This document shows positions 7,574 through 14,670 of a DNA stretch of 26,263 nt, in pieces. The notes beneath the pieces are model-generated. The model saw only the letters and a program-made list of their open reading frames with translations. It had not been told where the DNA came from and ran no database searches. Position numbers and translations under genes: made by a program. How positions within the stretch are numbered: the stretch's first letter is position 1; each line of letters starts with the position of its first letter. Source of the stretch: CAVLCC01 sp963624975 (lineage in GTDB: Bacteria > Actinomycetota > Coriobacteriia > Coriobacteriales > CADBOM01); NCBI GenBank assembly GCA_963624975.1, contig CAVFRF010000029.1, forward strand, positions 1-26,263, written 5' to 3'.

Positions 7574-9025
7574 TCACGCGGGGAAAATTACCTCGAACAC
7601 CGTGCCGTGCGGTTCGTTGGCGCTCACCACCACCTGCGCGCCGTGGAGCTGCGCAGTGTGCTTCACGATGGCCAGTCCCAGACCGCTGCCGCCGGTCTCG
7701 CGCGAGCGGCTCTCGTCCACGCAGTAGAAGCGCTCGAACACCTTCTCGCGCAGCTCGGGCGGTATGCCTATGCCGGTGTCGGCCACCCGCAGCACGCCGC
7801 GGCCGCTGCCGTCGCGATACGCCGACACCTCAACGCTGCCGCCTTCCACGTTGTAGCGCACGGCGTTCTCCACGATGTTGCGCGCCAGCTCCTCCAGCAT
7901 CTGCAGGTTGCCCTTCACGCAAACCTCCGATGCGCCCTGCTGCCGGGGCACGTCGAGCGAGATGCGCACGTTCTTGCCGGCGGCGATCGACATCACACGG
8001 TCCACCGCGCTTGCCGCCACGTCGTCGAGCGACACGCTCTGCGAAAGGTCGAGCGTGGTGGGCTCGTCGCCGATGTCGTCTAGCCTGTTGAGCACCAGCA
8101 GGTCGTCCACGATGGCCTTCATGCGCTTGGATTCGTCGTAGATGATGCCCGAGAACCTGTCCACGTCCTCGGGCTTGGCGATGCCTCCCGCTATCAGCTC
8201 GGCATAGCCGGATATCACGGTGAGCGGGGTCTTAAGCTCGTGCGACGCATTGGAGGTGAAACGGCGGCGCTCCGCATCCTGCGCATCGAGCTTGCGCTTC
8301 TGGTCCAGCAGCCTGTCGAGCAGCGGCACCAGCTCCTCGGGCGCGTCTGCGTTGCGGTCGGGGTGGTCGAGGTCGAGCGACATGATCTCGTTCGAGACGC
8401 GTCTGGCAGTGCGACGACCGACGAAGTACGACACCGCGATGCCCAGCGCCACGATGGCGATTACCGGCGGAAGCGAGCTGAGCAGCATGCCGATGGCGCT
8501 GGACTGCACCTTGGCGAGCCTGATCACGGAGCCATCGGAAAGCCGCATCGCATGGTAGAGCGTCTCTTCGTGGAGCGTGGTGGAGTACCTGCCGCTCGAA
8601 CCCGTGCCCGACGTGGATGCCTCCACGAACTCGGGGCGCATCGAGTGGTTGTCGAGCATCGTGGGGTCGGCGGAGTTGTCGTACACGACGCTGCCGTCGG
8701 GGTCGATGAGGGTAATGCGCGTGTCGGGAGCCACCACGATGTTCTGGTTGCACAGCACGTCGCGGGCAACCTGCCCGGCCTGGCTCTGGCTCTCCTGCTC
8801 GATGTAGCGGTCGAGGGTCTGCGCCAGGCTGGAGGTCTCGTTCACCAGCTCGCCCTCCACGTTTTGCCCCAGTGCCCCGTAGAGGCACATCGCAAGAGCC
8901 ACGCCGCAGGCGAGAATCAGCAACGCCGAAGCCAGAAAGATCCTGCGTCCTATGAGGGTGGAGAGTCTGGTGCCGGCCCTCTCGCCCTCGCCTGCCACTT
9001 TGCCCGCGCCATCGCCCGCAGCCAT
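7574..9025 (-). CDS. phoR: PhoR-like membrane sensor histidine kinase
   Basis: A 483-residue sensor kinase, last gene of the phosphate operon. Order: short cytoplasmic N-terminus, membrane helix about 28-50, extracytoplasmic sensor 51-178, second helix about 180-203, linker, HisKA with the phospho-accepting His262 (SNASHELKTPL), and an ATPase domain with Asn383/Asn387 (RNIVENAVRYN), DTGIG at 416-420 and GGSGLGL at 445-451. It probably autophosphorylates under phosphate limitation, or when signalled by PstSCAB-PhoU, and phosphorylates the response regulator directly upstream. The ATG at 9025 follows GGGAGG and lies 10 bases after the regulator stop. No PAS domain is obvious between the membrane and HisKA regions, unlike E. 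coli PhoR. The name rests on context and domain order. Confidence 0.88.
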   Translation of the reverse strand: MAAGDGAGKVAGEGERAGTRLSTLIGRRIFLASALLILACGVALAMCLYGALGQNVEGELVNETSSLAQTLDRYIEQESQSQAGQVARDVLCNQNIVVAPDTRITLIDPDGSVVYDNSADPTMLDNHSMRPEFVEASTSGTGSSGRYSTTLHEETLYHAMRLSDGSVIRLAKVQSSAIGMLLSSLPPVIAIVALGIAVSYFVGRRTARRVSNEIMSLDLDHPDRNADAPEELVPLLDRLLDQKRKLDAQDAERRRFTSNASHELKTPLTVISGYAELIAGGIAKPEDVDRFSGIIYDESKRMKAIVDDLLVLNRLDDIGDEPTTLDLSQSVSLDDVAASAVDRVMSIAAGKNVRISLDVPRQQGASEVCVKGNLQMLEELARNIVENAVRYNVEGGSVEVSAYRDGSGRGVLRVADTGIGIPPELREKVFERFYCVDESRSRETGGSGLGLAIVKHTAQLHGAQVVVSANEPHGTVFEVIFPA

Positions 9026-9035
9026 CTTGCCTCCC

Positions 9036-9866
9036 CTATCCGACCATCTTGTAGCCCACGCCCCTCACCGTTTCTATGAGGTCGTGGACAGAGGGGTCTA
9101 TCTCGGAGAGCTTCTTGCGAAGGGTCTGCATGTGGGCGTCGACGGTTCGCGTCTGGCCGGCCACGCTGTAGCCCCACACGCGGTCGAGCAGCTGGCCGCG
9201 CGTGATCACGATGCCCTTGTTGGCCATGAGGAAGGCCAGCATCTGGAACTCCTTGCGGGTGAGCTTGACGGGCGTTCCGCCCACGGCGACCTCGTAGCGC
9301 GATGTGTCGAGCCTGATGGGGCCGGCCTCGAGCACGCGCCCGTGCTGAGCGTCTTCGCCCAGCGTGAGCACCAGCTCGTCGTCCAGGTCGCCGCCGGCGG
9401 GATCGCCGCCAGTCTGCGCAACTCCGACCGGCTCCCCGAGGGTCGCCGCACCCGCAGTCGCCCCCGCGCCAACACCCGCACCCGCGCCCGCAGCGCCGCC
9501 GCGCGAGCAACGCCGAAACAGCGCGTTCACGCGCGACACCAGCTCCATCATCCCGAAGGGCTTCGACATGTAGTCGTCGGCGCCGGCGTCCAGCCCCGTG
9601 ACCTTGTCGAACTCGGTGCCCTTGGCCGTGAGCATCATCACCGGCAGGTCGGCCGTATCGGGACGCGCGCGCAGCTTCTGCAGCACGGTAAAGCCGTCTT
9701 CGTCGGGCAGCATCACGTCCAAGATGAACATGTCGGGCATCTGCGTCTCCAGCGCCTCGTACATGTCGCGAGCGCACGGGAACCCCACGGTCTGGTGCCC
9801 GGTTTGCTCGAGCGTGTAGATCGTGAGGTTCCTGATGTTCTCGTCGTCTTCGAGATAGAAAATCAT
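9036..9866 (-). CDS. phoB: OmpR/PhoB-family response regulator of the phosphate operon
   Basis: A 276-residue DNA-binding regulator (PhoB, called PhoP in many Gram-positives). The receiver domain (1-120) has Asp7-Asp8, phospho-acceptor Asp50 (FILDVMLPDEDG), Thr80 and Lys102. The winged-helix domain (about 185-276) shows LTRKEFQMLAFL, the VWGY turn and TVDAHMQTLRKKL, typical of OmpR/PhoB. The two are joined by an unusually long linker (about 121-180), Gly/Ala-rich at first and then acidic, where relatives have 10-20 residues; this explains the larger-than-normal size (family about 225-235). The start ATG at 9866 overlaps the phoU stop as ATGA, so translation is coupled. It is the obvious ligand for the four 11-bp repeats at 14542-14585. 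Confidence 0.92.
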   Translation of the reverse strand: MIFYLEDDENIRNLTIYTLEQTGHQTVGFPCARDMYEALETQMPDMFILDVMLPDEDGFTVLQKLRARPDTADLPVMMLTAKGTEFDKVTGLDAGADDYMSKPFGMMELVSRVNALFRRCSRGGAAGAGAGVGAGATAGAATLGEPVGVAQTGGDPAGGDLDDELVLTLGEDAQHGRVLEAGPIRLDTSRYEVAVGGTPVKLTRKEFQMLAFLMANKGIVITRGQLLDRVWGYSVAGQTRTVDAHMQTLRKKLSEIDPSVHDLIETVRGVGYKMVG

Positions 9867-10519
9867 CCTATGATTTCTCCCTTGTATCTGCCTACAAGAG
9901 AGTATTCTACCCATTCCGCGATGTTCTTGGCATGGTCTCCCACGCGTTCGAGGTACTTGGCGATCATGAGCGAGTCCACGAGGTTGCCTGCGTTGTCGCT
10001 GCCCTTCTGGATGCCCTCGGTAATGTCCCACTTGGCCTTGTCGAACAGCTCGTTCATGTGGAGGTCTTCCTCGATCACGAGCGCGGCCTTCTCGCGGTCG
10101 CTGTCCACATAGGACTGCACCGCGTCGTGCACCATCTTGCAGCCCTGCTCGCCCATCTTCTTGATGTGCTTGTAGAGCTGCGGCTCCAGCTCGCCCTCCA
10201 AGGTCATGATCACCTCGGCGATGTCGGCGGCCTGGTCGCCGATGCGCTCCATATCGCCCACCATCTTGAGCGCGGCCGACACATGGCGCAGGTCGCTGGC
10301 CACGGGCTGTTGGGTGAGCAGCAGCTTCATGCACAGCGCCTCGATCTCGCGCTCGAGCGAATCGATCTCGTCGTCGCCCTTCACCACGGCCTCCGCGGCA
10401 TCGATGCTGCGGGTGTCGAGCAGGTTGGTGGAGGTCATGATGGCCTCTTCCATGGCCGAACCCATCACCAGCATCATGGCGTTGAGCAGTTCCAGCTTCG
10501 AATCGAATACAGTTCTCAT
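9863..10519 (-). CDS. phoU: Phosphate signalling/regulatory protein PhoU
   Basis: A 218-residue all-helical protein with two homologous three-helix bundles. The duplicated metal-binding motifs are both intact: ERIGD at 91-95 and ERVGD at 191-195. PhoU is cytoplasmic and links the PstSCAB transporter to the sensor kinase, damping kinase activity when phosphate is plentiful and limiting uptake. The start ATG at 10519 is 2 bases downstream of the pstB stop; GGAAGG within the pstB end can act as ribosome site. The stop overlaps the response regulator start. Length and motifs are normal; nothing odd is seen. Confidence 0.95.
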   Translation of the reverse strand: MRTVFDSKLELLNAMMLVMGSAMEEAIMTSTNLLDTRSIDAAEAVVKGDDEIDSLEREIEALCMKLLLTQQPVASDLRHVSAALKMVGDMERIGDQAADIAEVIMTLEGELEPQLYKHIKKMGEQGCKMVHDAVQSYVDSDREKAALVIEEDLHMNELFDKAKWDITEGIQKGSDNAGNLVDSLMIAKYLERVGDHAKNIAEWVEYSLVGRYKGEIIG

Positions 10520-10521
10520 GA

Positions 10522-11502
10522 TTATCCGAACCTTCCCGTGATGTAGTCTTCCGTCCTCTTGTCCTCGGGCCTGCTGAACAGCTTCTCGGTGTCGTCGTAC
10601 TCCACGAGGTCGCCCAGCAGGAAGAAAGCGCACTTGTCGGAGATACGCGCGGCCTGCTGCATGTTGTGCGTCACCATCACCACGGTGTACTCCTGCTTGA
10701 GTTCCACCGCCAGCTCCTCGATGCGGCCGGTGGAGAGCGGGTCGAGGGCGCTGGTGGCCTCGTCCATGAGCAGCACCTCGGGCTCGACTGCCAGCGCACG
10801 CGCGATGCAGAGCCTCTGCTGCTGTCCGCCCGACAGGCCCAGCGCGCTCTTGCCCAGGCGGTCCTTCAGCTCGTCCCAGATGGCGGCCTTGGTCAGCGCG
10901 TTCTCCACGATCTCGTCCAGCTGGTCCTTCTTGCGAATGCCGTGGGTGCGCGGGCCGTAGGCGATGTTGTCGTAGATGCTCATGGGGAACGGGTTGGCCT
11001 TCTGGAACACCATGCCCACGCGCTTGCGCAGGTGGTTCACGTCCATGTCCTTGCCGTAGATGTCCTGGCCGTCGAGCGTGACCTCGCCCTCGATGCGGCA
11101 GCCCTCCACCAGGTCGTTCATGCGGTTGAGCGTGCGCAGCAGCGTGGACTTGCCGCAGCCCGAAGGGCCGATGAAGGCGGTGATCTTGTTCTGCTCGATC
11201 TCCATGTTCACGCCGTGCAGGGCGTGGAACTTGCCGTAGTAGAGGTTGAGGTCGTGCACGCCCATCTTGAGGGCGTTGGCGCCGGTGTGCTTGGCGTTGG
11301 CCTCAGCGGCGGCGTCGGCGATCATCTCGCGGCTCTTCTGCACGAGGTCCACGTCGAGCGTGGCAGAAGGCGCTGTCGGCGCAGAGGCGGGAGCCTCGGC
11401 CTCGGCGATTGCGCCCGCATAGGGAGCCTGGGCGGTGCGGGATGCGGCCTTAGGCGCAGCGGCCCTCCTCGGCCTCTCCCTGGTAAGAATTCCCAAAGCC
11501 AT
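10522..11502 (-). CDS. pstB: Phosphate ABC transporter ATPase PstB with N-terminal extension
   Basis: A 326-residue ATPase energising phosphate import through PstCA. The ABC core begins near residue 81 (GVHDLNLYYGKFHAL) and contains Walker A at 112-119 (GPSGCGKS), Q-loop Gln167, signature LSGGQ at 223-227, Walker B ending Asp247-Glu248, and switch His279. Pst-specific text such as NRMNDL and VGMVFQKANPFPMSIYDNIAYG is present. About 80 residues precede the core, rich in Ala/Pro/Arg and then Ala/Glu. Most PstB proteins are 250-270 residues and lack this. The upstream start is supported by AAGGAG placed inside the pstA end, 2 bases separating the pstA stop from the ATG. A shorter start at Met60 or Met80 cannot be excluded but has no visible ribosome site. 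Confidence 0.95.
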   Translation of the reverse strand: MALGILTRERPRRAAAPKAASRTAQAPYAGAIAEAEAPASAPTAPSATLDVDLVQKSREMIADAAAEANAKHTGANALKMGVHDLNLYYGKFHALHGVNMEIEQNKITAFIGPSGCGKSTLLRTLNRMNDLVEGCRIEGEVTLDGQDIYGKDMDVNHLRKRVGMVFQKANPFPMSIYDNIAYGPRTHGIRKKDQLDEIVENALTKAAIWDELKDRLGKSALGLSGGQQQRLCIARALAVEPEVLLMDEATSALDPLSTGRIEELAVELKQEYTVVMVTHNMQQAARISDKCAFFLLGDLVEYDDTEKLFSRPEDKRTEDYITGRFG

Positions 11503-11504
11503 AG

Positions 11505-12413
11505 TTACTCTTCTCCTTTCACGAGCCTCTTGGCCACGAAGCTTGCAAGGGCGTTGATAAGCAGGACGATCACCAGAAGCACAGCCGCAGTGGCATATGC
11601 CTCGTTCACATGCAGTCCCTCGCAGGACAGCACGTACATGTGCACCGCCATGGTGCGGATGGGCTCGAACACGCTGCCCGGAATCTGGGCCACGGTGCCG
11701 GCGGTGAAGATGAGCGCGGCCGACTCGCCCACGATGCGGCCGATGGAGAGGATGATGCCGCCGAAGATGCCGGGCACCGCCGGGGGAAGCACCACCTTGA
11801 GCACCGTGTGCAGGCGTCCGGCACCCAGGCCGAAGCTGCCCTCCCTGTAGGAATCGGGCACCGCCTGCAGCGCCTCCTCGGTCGAGCGCATGATGGTGGG
11901 GAGCACCATGATGGCCAGCGTGAGGCAGCCGGAAAGCAGCGACAGGCCCCAGCCCAGGAAGGTCACGAAGAACAGCATGCCGAACAGGCCGTACACGATC
12001 GAGGGGATGCCCGACAGCGTCTCGGCCGTGATGCGCACGACCTTCACGAACTTGTTGCCGCGCGAGGTGTACTCCACCAGGTAGATGGCCGACATCACGC
12101 CCAGCGGCACTGCGATCACCAGGGTGAGCAGCACGGCCAGCACGGTATCGATGAGCGCGGGCATGAGCGACACGTTGTCGGAGTTGTACTTCCATTCGAA
12201 CAGCCCCGGGGTGATGTTGGGGATGCCCATCACGATGATGTAGCCCACGATGATGATGAGCGTGGCCACCGTGAGAAACGATGCGAGCTTGACCAGGCAG
12301 TCCACCACGACCGACGAGGTCTTCTTGCGGGGCGCAGCCGTCTTGGCCGCAGACGCTCCCCCGCCGCCGCGTCCGCTTCCGGCGGGCTCGATTGCGCAAT
12401 CCACAGAACTCAT
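11505..12413 (-). CDS. pstA: Phosphate ABC transporter permease PstA
   Basis: A 302-residue membrane permease that with PstC forms the phosphate channel. A 35-residue Gly/Ala/Lys-rich cytoplasmic N-terminus precedes six membrane helices. The ABC-permease EAA loop lies near 190-210 (EGSFGLGAGRLHTVLKVVLP), where it contacts PstB. ETLSGIPSIVYGLFGM and SIGRIVGESAALIFTAG are highly conserved in PstA. The start ATG at 12413 overlaps the pstC stop (ATGA), and the gene ends two bases before pstB, so stoichiometry with its partners is set by coupling. The frame extends further upstream over pstC but that part is an out-of-frame shadow. Confidence 0.95.
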   Translation of the reverse strand: MSSVDCAIEPAGSGRGGGGASAAKTAAPRKKTSSVVVDCLVKLASFLTVATLIIIVGYIIVMGIPNITPGLFEWKYNSDNVSLMPALIDTVLAVLLTLVIAVPLGVMSAIYLVEYTSRGNKFVKVVRITAETLSGIPSIVYGLFGMLFFVTFLGWGLSLLSGCLTLAIMVLPTIMRSTEEALQAVPDSYREGSFGLGAGRLHTVLKVVLPPAVPGIFGGIILSIGRIVGESAALIFTAGTVAQIPGSVFEPIRTMAVHMYVLSCEGLHVNEAYATAAVLLVIVLLINALASFVAKRLVKGEE

Positions 12414-13264
12414 ATCCTGCTCGACCTCGCTTTCAGCACGGAGAACACGATGTTGATGATCAGGACGAACACGAACAGCACCACCGCGGTGGCGATCAGC
12501 GCGTCGCGATGCAGGTCGACCGCGTAGCCCATCTCCAGCACGACGTTGCTGGTGAGAGTGCGCACGCCCGACAGCAGGCTGCCCGGAATCTGGGCCTGGT
12601 TGCCGGCGATCATCACCACGGCCATGGTCTCGCCGATGGCGCGTCCCACTCCCAGCACGATGCCGGCCATGATGCCCGACTTGGCTGCGGGCACCATCAC
12701 GCGGAAGATGCTGCGCGTATGGTCGGCGCCCAGAGCACGCGCGCCCTCGTAGTAGCTCTCGGGCACGGCGTCGATCGCGCTCACCGAGAGCGTGATGATG
12801 GTGGGCAGGATCATGATGCCCAAGATGATCATGGCTGCCAGCAGGCTCATGCCCTGCACGCCGAACGCCGCGCGGATGAGCGGCACGATTACCACGAGGC
12901 CGAAGAAGCCGTAGATAACCGAGGGGATTCCCGCCAGAAGCTCCACACCCGGGGTGATGAGCTTGCGCATGCGCGGGCTTGCATACTTGGAAAGATAGAT
13001 CGCGCACAGCATGCCCACCGGAACGCCGATCACGAGCGCTCCCACCGTGGCATAGATGCTGCCCAGGATCATGGGCAAGATGCCGTAGACGTCGGCCGTG
13101 GGCTTCCACACGCTGCCGCCCAGGAAGTCGAAAAGCCCGATTTCCTGGATGGCCGGAATGCCGTTGGCGAAGAGGAAGATGCAGATCACTGCAGCGGCGA
13201 CGATCGATACCGCAGCTGCCAGCGTGAACAGCACCTTCGCGAAGTTCTCCTTCATGCTTTTCAT
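12410..13264 (-). CDS. pstC: Phosphate ABC transporter permease PstC
   Basis: A 284-residue membrane permease, partner of PstA. Six hydrophobic segments are evident, beginning around residues 11-33. PstC hallmarks include VWKPTADVYGILPMILGSI, ELLAGIPSVIYGFFG and the EAA loop around 172-192 (YYEGARALGADHTRSIFRVM), then GVGRAIGETMAVVMIAGN. The ATG at 13264 is used, with AAAGGA about 12 bases upstream; ATG at 13255 is an alternative three codons in. It is separated from pstS by 335 bp of hairpin-forming, non-coding DNA, an unusually long gap for a pst operon. Confidence 0.95.
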   Translation of the reverse strand: MKSMKENFAKVLFTLAAAVSIVAAAVICIFLFANGIPAIQEIGLFDFLGGSVWKPTADVYGILPMILGSIYATVGALVIGVPVGMLCAIYLSKYASPRMRKLITPGVELLAGIPSVIYGFFGLVVIVPLIRAAFGVQGMSLLAAMIILGIMILPTIITLSVSAIDAVPESYYEGARALGADHTRSIFRVMVPAAKSGIMAGIVLGVGRAIGETMAVVMIAGNQAQIPGSLLSGVRTLTSNVVLEMGYAVDLHRDALIATAVVLFVFVLIINIVFSVLKARSSRI

Positions 13265-13336
13265 CGCTTGATGGTTTCCTTTACCTAGCTCTCTCGAATC
13301 TCAATAACTTCTCGCCGCACTTGCGACTCTTCTCGG

Positions 13337-13417
13337 GTGTCCGCACAGGGTATATCCGAACGGCTCAGGTTGGCCTTCGGCCAAAAGTCGCCGTTCGAAC
13401 ACACCCTGCACGGACAC
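13337..13417. repeat. Palindromic repeat, copy 1 (pstS-pstC intercistronic)
   Basis: A three-tier palindrome. Outer arms 13337-13351 and 13403-13417 pair at 13 of 15 positions, middle arms CGAACGGC/GCCGTTCG (13357-13364, 13390-13397) pair perfectly, and the apex is TTGGCC-TTC-GGCCAA (13370-13384). Symmetric 5/5 internal loops separate the tiers. Bases 13349-13406 are identical to 13447-13504. It falls in the transcribed region between pstS and pstC, so the RNA should fold into a long segmented hairpin. Confidence 0.85.
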
Positions 13418-13434
13418 TTTGCGACTCCCACAGG

Positions 13435-13515
13435 GTGCCCCCGCGCGGTATATCCGAACGGCTCAGGTTGGCCTTCGGCCAAAAGTCGCCGTTCGAACAC
13501 ACCCCGCGTGGGCAC
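13435..13515. repeat. Palindromic repeat, copy 2 (pstS-pstC intercistronic)
   Basis: Second copy, 98 bp from the first. Its 58-bp core (13447-13504) is identical to copy 1. The outer arms (13435-13449 and 13501-13515) differ from copy 1 at five positions of the left arm yet still pair at 13 of 15 positions; at two arm positions both partners have changed together (T-A to C-G and A-T to G-C). This points to selection for, or replication-linked maintenance of, the fold rather than the sequence. Confidence 0.85.
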
Positions 13516-13527
13516 CTGGAAAGTCCT

Positions 13528-13547
13528 AATCTGCACGCGCGCAGATT
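13528..13547. repeat. Small hairpin between the palindromic repeats and the pstS terminator-like stem
   Basis: AATCTGC and GCAGATT form a 7-bp stem around a 6-base GC loop. It shares one base with the larger hairpin at 13547-13580, so the two may compete or stack. Confidence 0.5.
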
Positions 13548-13580
13548 GGCGGGGCTTGCCGGATTCGGCATGCCCCGCCA
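13547..13580 (-). terminator. GC-rich hairpin just after pstS (probable partial terminator or mRNA 3'-end stabiliser)
   Basis: Nine perfect pairs (TGGCGGGGC / GCCCCGCCA), one mismatch, then five more pairs (TGCCG/CGGCA) closed by a GATT loop. It lies 20 bases past the pstS stop in the direction of transcription. No T-run follows, so read-through into pstC is expected. It could protect a pstS-only transcript and so favour excess PstS over the permease. Confidence 0.6.
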
Positions 13581-13599
13581 GTTTCATGCGCCAGGCAGA

Positions 13600-14490
13600 C
13601 TACTTGGACTGAAGCTCCGACCAGTCGGTGGTCTCGCCGACGAAGATCGACTTAATCTGGTCCTTGGTGAGGTCGGCGGTGGAGTTGCCCTTGTTCACGA
13701 CCACTGCGATGCCGTCGCGGGCGATCACGGTCGAGCTAACGCCCTTCTCGGTCTCGGAGCTCTTGAGGTCGCGCGATGCCATGCCCAGGTCGCACACTCC
13801 GTTGATGGTGTTCTGCACGCCGGTCGAAGAGTCGGACTGCTGAACCTGCACGGTCACGTTGGAGTTGACTGCCATGTAGGCCTCGGCGAGCTTCTCCATA
13901 ACTGGGGTCACCGAAGACGAGCCGGCAACCACGACGCTGCCCGAAGCGGAGGCGTCGGCGCTGTAGGCGGATGCGTTGTCGGCCACCGAGACGTAGCCGT
14001 TGTCCTCGACGACCTTCTGGCCATCGGACGACATGATGTAGTTGAGGAAGTCCTGCGCGGCGGGGGTCACGGTGGAACCGGTGATTACGTTGAACGGACG
14101 GGCGATCTTGTAGCTGCCGTCCTTCACGGTTGCAGCGGTGGGCTCAACGCCGTCGACCGCGATGGCCTTGACGGTATCGTCGAGCGAGCCGAGCGAGACG
14201 TAGCCGATGGAGTTGGCATCGCCCGCCACGGTGGTGAGCATGACGGAGGTGGAGTTGGTGATTACCGCATTGGCGGTGGTGTTGTCGACCTTGTTGGAAT
14301 CGAGCACGCCGACCAGCTCGGAGAACGCGTCGCGGGTTCCCGAACCATCCTCGCGCGAGATCACCGAAATTGCGCCCGAGGTACCTGCGGTGCTGCTGCT
14401 TCCGCATCCGGCGATGGCGCACATTCCCATAACGCACAGGGCTGCCAGGGCCACAGCCACGACCTTGGACTTCCAACTTGAATTGAACAT
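13600..14490 (-). CDS. pstS: Phosphate-binding lipoprotein PstS, circularly permuted
   Basis: A 296-residue lipoprotein that captures phosphate outside the membrane for PstCAB. A signal peptide ends in the lipobox IAGC with Cys29 as lipid anchor. In usual PstS the mature chain starts with a GSxxVAGSSSVTP strand and the EDGSGTR motif comes in the second half. Here residues 38-170 are the canonical second half (EDGSGTR at 47-53, SIGYVSLGSLDD, SSDGQKVVEDNGYV), then a Ser/Ala linker (about 171-183), then the canonical first half (VVVAGSSSVTPVMEKLAEAYM, SDSSTGVQ, DLGMASRDLKSSE) ending at TTDWSEL. All phosphate-contact motifs of the family are present, only in swapped order. Length is normal for Gram-positive PstS, so it is a permutation, not a duplication. 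The ATG at 14490 follows AAAGGAAAG. Confidence 0.92.
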   Translation of the reverse strand: MFNSSWKSKVVAVALAALCVMGMCAIAGCGSSSTAGTSGAISVISREDGSGTRDAFSELVGVLDSNKVDNTTANAVITNSTSVMLTTVAGDANSIGYVSLGSLDDTVKAIAVDGVEPTAATVKDGSYKIARPFNVITGSTVTPAAQDFLNYIMSSDGQKVVEDNGYVSVADNASAYSADASASGSVVVAGSSSVTPVMEKLAEAYMAVNSNVTVQVQQSDSSTGVQNTINGVCDLGMASRDLKSSETEKGVSSTVIARDGIAVVVNKGNSTADLTKDQIKSIFVGETTDWSELQSK

Positions 14491-14523
14491 CTTCTTGCTT
14501 TCCTTTCTAAATCTTTTTGCTTT

Positions 14524-14529
14524 TCTATA
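14524..14529 (-). promoter_or_regulatory. Predicted pstS promoter (-10 TATAGA)
   Basis: TATAGA on the minus strand lies 34 bases before the pstS ATG. A weak -35 (TTCCTA, 14547-14552) sits exactly 17 bases upstream and coincides with the fourth Pho-box repeat, the layout expected for an activator-dependent promoter. Confidence 0.5.
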
Positions 14530-14541
14530 AGCACCACAGGA

Positions 14542-14585
14542 GATGTTAGGAAGGCATTTGCAAGGAAATGTCAGGCATATGTCAA
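14542..14585 (-). promoter_or_regulatory. Pho box: four 11-bp direct repeats upstream of pstS
   Basis: Read on the minus strand, four successive 11-mers begin TTGACA, CTGACA, TTGCAA and TTCCTA with constant 5-base spacers. The first two are strongest (TGACAT repeated at exactly 11 bp). PhoB in proteobacteria and PhoP in firmicutes bind such tandem 11-bp units as dimers. The fourth unit overlaps the predicted -35. The operon's own response regulator is the likely ligand, which would give positive autoregulation. Confidence 0.7.
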
Positions 14586-14593
14586 ATCAAAGT

Positions 14594-14630
14594 AAAAGCG
14601 CCGGCGGGCTTCGAACCCGCCGGCGCTTTT
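14594..14630 (-). terminator. Rho-independent terminator after the hybrid kinase gene
   Basis: A perfect 15-bp stem (AAAAGCGCCGGCGGG with its complement) around a 7-base loop, with the TTTT end on the transcript side. It lies 41 bases past the stop of the hybrid kinase and just before the Pho box, insulating the pst operon. Confidence 0.92.
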
Positions 14631-14670
14631 CGTGTTGCATGTGCGGCGCGCGCCCGCACGCGCTCGCGCG

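Noticed and set aside
13321..13516. CRISPR array
   Set aside because: Only two long, strongly palindromic copies inside an operon, with diverged but related flanks instead of unique spacers.
13285..13587. Small minus-strand open frame through the pstS-pstC repeats
   Set aside because: The two repeat copies are 98 bp apart and so are read in different frames; conservation is of the palindrome, not of a peptide.
13600..14490. PstS as a truncated or frameshifted pseudogene
   Set aside because: Both halves are present once each with all binding motifs, the frame is intact, a lipobox and ribosome site precede it, and length is normal; swapped order explains the odd alignment.
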